In this document: positions 61,198 through 64,000 of the stretch, one piece after another | Layout: each line of letters starts with the position of its first letter | Position numbering within the stretch: the first letter of the stretch is position 1 | Assembly: GCA_038148755.1 (NCBI GenBank) | Contig: JAYQWA010000002.1 | Span: 186,001-250,000, forward strand | DNA from: UBA5109 sp038148755 | GTDB taxonomy: Bacteria > Pseudomonadota > Gammaproteobacteria > Pseudomonadales > Pseudohongiellaceae | DNA length: 64,000 bases | Direction of reading: 5' to 3' | Notes under the pieces: model-generated | Seen by the model: the letters and a program-made list of their open reading frames with translations, nothing else | Told to the model about the DNA's origin: nothing | Database searches by the model: none | Position numbers and translations under genes: made by a program

Positions 61198-63336
61198 TTA
61201 CAGCAATATTCCACCATAGTTTACAAAGAATGGTGCAAATACCAGACTCAGAATTGCTGACAGTTTAATCAGAATATTCAAAGACGGGCCTGATGTATCT
61301 TTCAGTGGATCACCAACAGTATCACCGACCACGGCCGCTTTATGTTCTTCTGAACCTTTGCCACCCAGATTACCAGCTTCGATATATTTCTTGGCATTAT
61401 CCCAGGCACCACCACTGTTAGAAGAAGCAATGGCCAGAACACCACCAGTTACCAGGGAACCTGCCAGAATGCCTGCCACGGCAGGAACGCCAAACAGGAA
61501 ACCGATGACCAGCGGTGTACCCATAATCAATACACCCGGTGCGATCATTTCACGCAAGGCTGCTTTTGTTGAAATGGCAACACACTGACCATATTGAGGG
61601 CGTCCCTGACCTTCCATAATACCTGGAATTTCACGGAACTGACGACGAACCTCTTCAATCATATCGTAAGCTGCTGCACCAACTGACTTCATGGTCATGG
61701 CAGAAAACAGGAAAGGTAATACCGCACCCATGAACAGACTGACAAATACCACTGGATCAAGCAAAGTGATGGATCCGATCAAATCATAGTCAGCACCAAA
61801 CTCAGGAATTTCTCTCATTAAATTTTGAGAATGTGTAAGGAAAGCACTAAACAAAGCCAGCGAGGTCAGTATTGCTGCGCCAATGGCAAAGCCTTTACCA
61901 ATAGCGGCCGTTGTATTACCGGCAGAATCCAGAATATCTGTACGGCGACGCACTTCTTTATCCAGTCCCACCATTTCTGCAATACCACCGGCATTATCAG
62001 CAACCGGACCATAAGCATCGATTGTTAAAGCAATCGCCAGGGTACCTAACATACCCAAAGAAGCTATCGCGATACCGTACATGCCAGCCAGTTCCCATGA
62101 GATAAAAATAGAAATGGCGATCGCAAGATATGGCAAGACAGTGGATTTATAACCCAGAGCAAGACCAAAAATAATATTGGTTGCAGCACCGGTTTCACAG
62201 GATTTGGCAATTTCCTGCACGGGCTTATACATGTCCGAAGTATAGTATTCAGTTAAAAGTCCAACAGCCAGGCCAGCAACCAGACCAGACAGGAAACACC
62301 AGTACACACCCATATCAGAATAGGTTTCGCCATTAATTTCAAACTCTCCAGGAATCATCCAGATAGTGAAGAAGAAAATGACTACTGCCATTAATACAGA
62401 AGAAATGATCAATAATTTTTTCAGTGCTGGAGCTACTTGCTCTTCGCTATGCACACGCACCAGCATCTTGGTTACCAGACTGACCGGAATACCTACAGCT
62501 GAAATCATGATTGGATACAGCATGGCATTCAGGTCCATGGAAAAAGCAATGGCCGAAATAACCAGTGCCGCACAGGTACTTTCTGCACAGGAACCAAACA
62601 GGTCAGCTCCCATACCCGCTACATCACCAACGTTATCGCCAACGTTATCAGCAATAACCGCCGGGTTACGCGGATCATCTTCTGGAATACCTTTCTCAAC
62701 CTTACCAACCAGGTCAGCACCTACGTCAGCCGCTTTGGTGAAGATACCGCCACCAACACGGGCAAAAAGGGCAATGGAAGATCCGCCCAATCCAAAACCG
62801 GCAATCACTTCCATCAGGACATTATTTTCAACTTCCGGCAACAGGGCTCGCATGACCAGGTAAATAATAATTAAACCTAATGTCGCCAAACCAACCAGAG
62901 CGAAGCCCATCACAGCTCCTGAATTCATGGCAACAACAAAAGCATCAGCAATATTATTACGTGCAGATACTGTCGTACGGGCATTACCGGCAGTGGCTAC
63001 TTTCATCCCAATGTAGCCGGAAATGATGGAAATTAATGCACCGAAGAGAAAGGAAATCGCAGTATAAATACCTTCATGGACACCTTCGGTATGTGTGTCA
63101 TCAATCAGTACTGCTATGACCAGCGCAAAGGCAACCATAAACACTACAAGATAACGGTACTCCTGCTTCAAAAAGGCCATTGCGCCTTCGGCAATAGCGC
63201 CGTGTATAGCTTTAAGTCGAGTGCTTTCTTCTGCATTAAGCCCCATATCCAAAGGGATACTGTTGACCTTTTTCATATAGTAAAAAGCGATACCAAGACC
63301 CAGCAGGGAAAGGATAAAAATCAGTGCAATTGTCAT
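61198..63336 (-). CDS. hppA: membrane-bound proton/sodium-pumping pyrophosphatase
   Basis: 712 residues with about 16 membrane helices. Catalytic blocks DVGADLVGKVE, DDPRNPAVIADNVGDNVGD and late VGDTVGDPLKDTSGPS are intact. The residue after GNTT is Ala (GNTTAAIGKGF, near 475), the hallmark of K+-dependent enzymes, and LFGSCAESTCAAL resembles plant-type proton pumps. It couples pyrophosphate hydrolysis to ion export. Whether H+ or Na+ is moved cannot be decided here. Monocistronic with its own terminator. Confidence 0.95.
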   Translation of the reverse strand: MTIALIFILSLLGLGIAFYYMKKVNSIPLDMGLNAEESTRLKAIHGAIAEGAMAFLKQEYRYLVVFMVAFALVIAVLIDDTHTEGVHEGIYTAISFLFGALISIISGYIGMKVATAGNARTTVSARNNIADAFVVAMNSGAVMGFALVGLATLGLIIIYLVMRALLPEVENNVLMEVIAGFGLGGSSIALFARVGGGIFTKAADVGADLVGKVEKGIPEDDPRNPAVIADNVGDNVGDVAGMGADLFGSCAESTCAALVISAIAFSMDLNAMLYPIMISAVGIPVSLVTKMLVRVHSEEQVAPALKKLLIISSVLMAVVIFFFTIWMIPGEFEINGETYSDMGVYWCFLSGLVAGLAVGLLTEYYTSDMYKPVQEIAKSCETGAATNIIFGLALGYKSTVLPYLAIAISIFISWELAGMYGIAIASLGMLGTLAIALTIDAYGPVADNAGGIAEMVGLDKEVRRRTDILDSAGNTTAAIGKGFAIGAAILTSLALFSAFLTHSQNLMREIPEFGADYDLIGSITLLDPVVFVSLFMGAVLPFLFSAMTMKSVGAAAYDMIEEVRRQFREIPGIMEGQGRPQYGQCVAISTKAALREMIAPGVLIMGTPLVIGFLFGVPAVAGILAGSLVTGGVLAIASSNSGGAWDNAKKYIEAGNLGGKGSEEHKAAVVGDTVGDPLKDTSGPSLNILIKLSAILSLVFAPFFVNYGGILL

Positions 63337-63467
63337 CCAGAATTTCTCCGTACGAATGAATTAAAAAATGAGTTAAAAAAAACCCGCGAACTTTACCACA
63401 ACGGGCAGCACAAACAAAGTTAAGTGATGGACAAGTATCGACTAAGTAATGAGGGCTGAAGTATGAA

Positions 63468-64000
63468 TTACTGGGCCTGCAAAGAGGCTGCCTGGGCACG
63501 TAATTGTTCAAGCCTTGTAGTTAGTTCATCAAGACGTTCCATATCTATGGCTTCCGGCAACATGCCTGACTCAGGGTTAATATCATTGAACTTTTGACTT
63601 TCCTCACTGAGAGCAGCAGTCACTGCTTCTGCTGCTTCCAGTGCTTCATTTAACACCTCGTTGGCAGACTCAACTGTCTGGGTTTGCTCATTAAGTATTT
63701 GGACCTGTCTGCTTAATTCTTCTATCCGGGCCTGTTGTCTGGCTAAAGTTTCAGCCTGGCTTAACTCTTCTGCTTCTCTGGCAGCCGCCATCCTGGCCTC
63801 TGCGGCCAACCTGCGGGCTTCTTCTGCTTCCAGTTCGCGCTGACGCTCAGCTTCCTGACGGGCAAGCTCTTCTTCCCTTTCCACTCTTGCCATTTCTTCC
63901 CTTTCCAGTCGTGTTATTTCAGCCTGACTTCCGCTTTCTTCTTCTGCTCTTTGAGCTTCTTCCATAACAGGCTGTTCCATCCTTGCTGATCTGGCCGGTT
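63468..64000 (-). CDS. highly charged coiled-coil protein, C-terminal part (cut by window edge)
   Basis: An ATG at 63980 gives 170 residues, but the frame remains open to the window edge, so the true start may lie outside. Residues 1-70 of the visible part are almost only Glu, Arg, Ala and Gln in heptad-like order, followed by a second helix region (ARIEELSRQVQILNEQTQTV) and a final coiled coil (RLDELTTRLEQLRAQAASL). No catalytic domain is visible. Could be the tail of a larger envelope or cytoskeletal-type protein; I do not recognise the family. Confidence 0.7.
   Translation of the reverse strand, partial: PARSARMEQPVMEEAQRAEEESGSQAEITRLEREEMARVEREEELARQEAERQRELEAEEARRLAAEARMAAAREAEELSQAETLARQQARIEELSRQVQILNEQTQTVESANEVLNEALEAAEAVTAALSEESQKFNDINPESGMLPEAIDMERLDELTTRLEQLRAQAASLQAQ

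Noticed and set aside
1..64000. CRISPR arrays, tRNA or rRNA genes, prophage, transposases, toxin-antitoxin or defence loci
   Set aside because: None was recognised on either strand; gaps are short and occupied by the items listed.

Overview
The window is chromosomal DNA of a gammaproteobacterium with moderate GC and a gene order close to that of Pseudomonas and relatives. The supporting evidence is the order secA / M23 peptidase / lpxC / ftsZ-ftsA-ftsQ / ddl / murC-murG-ftsW-murD-mraY-murF-murE-ftsI-ftsL-rsmH-mraZ / rnpB / rsmI / lpoA / yraN / diaA / BON lipoprotein / sspB-sspA / cytochrome bc1 / rpsI-rplM / zapE / cysD-cysNC / hisD-hisG-murA-ibaG / kdsD-kdsC-lptCAB / rpoN-ptsN-rapZ-npr. MurE carries the meso-diaminopimelate DNPR motif and a full Lpt/LpxC/Kds set is present, so this is a diderm, LPS-bearing cell. 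I cannot name the genus.

Layout. 1-20.2 kb is the division and cell wall (dcw) cluster on the minus strand, driven from a mraZ promoter with a clear triplet MraZ box, tightly packed with ATGA-type overlaps and running into lpxC, an M23 endopeptidase and the start of secA. 20.4-20.8 kb is the RNase P RNA with its own promoter. 21.2-22.2 kb holds two tandem paralogous membrane proteins of unknown role. 22.2-28.3 kb carries rsmI, lpoA, yraN, a PhoH-type ATPase, diaA, a BON lipoprotein and sspB. 28.3-34.7 kb has sspA, a two-gene bc1 operon in which cytochrome b and c1 are one polypeptide, the S9/L13 operon, zapE and a ZapG/YhcB-like gene. 34.8-37.7 kb is the sulfate-activation pair cysD and cysNC. 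37.7-43.7 kb is more accessory: a fructosamine-kinase-like protein, a TonB-dependent receptor, DUF1244, SUI1/YciH, Nif3-like and a DegS/AlgW-like periplasmic protease. 43.7-56.4 kb is hisD, hisG, murA, ibaG, yrbG, the Kdo/LPS-transport operon and the rpoN/PTS-Ntr group, interrupted by a secreted metallo-beta-lactamase-fold gene between lptB and rpoN. 56.4-64 kb is an NhaC antiporter, mgtE, darP, mrp/apbC, a membrane pyrophosphatase and the end of a coiled-coil protein cut by the window edge.

How it fits together: most of the window is housekeeping for envelope growth (precursor synthesis MurA-G, MraY, Ddl; division FtsLIWQAZ; LPS by LpxC, KdsD/C, LptABC; activation by LpoA and DegS-like signalling), respiration, translation and nitrogen-PTS control. 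No CRISPR array, prophage, transposase, restriction or recognisable defence locus was seen. I did not find a convincing new multi-gene system. The most unusual items are the cytochrome b-c1 fusion, a three-copy intergenic repeat with a conserved core and variable base-paired arms, the MBL gene bracketed by a 12-bp direct repeat in an otherwise conserved operon, a membrane-protein pair whose second member seems to need a non-ATG (CTG) start, an FtsI with SSQ in place of SSN, and losses at conserved loci (mla genes, hpf, the DUF721 gene).
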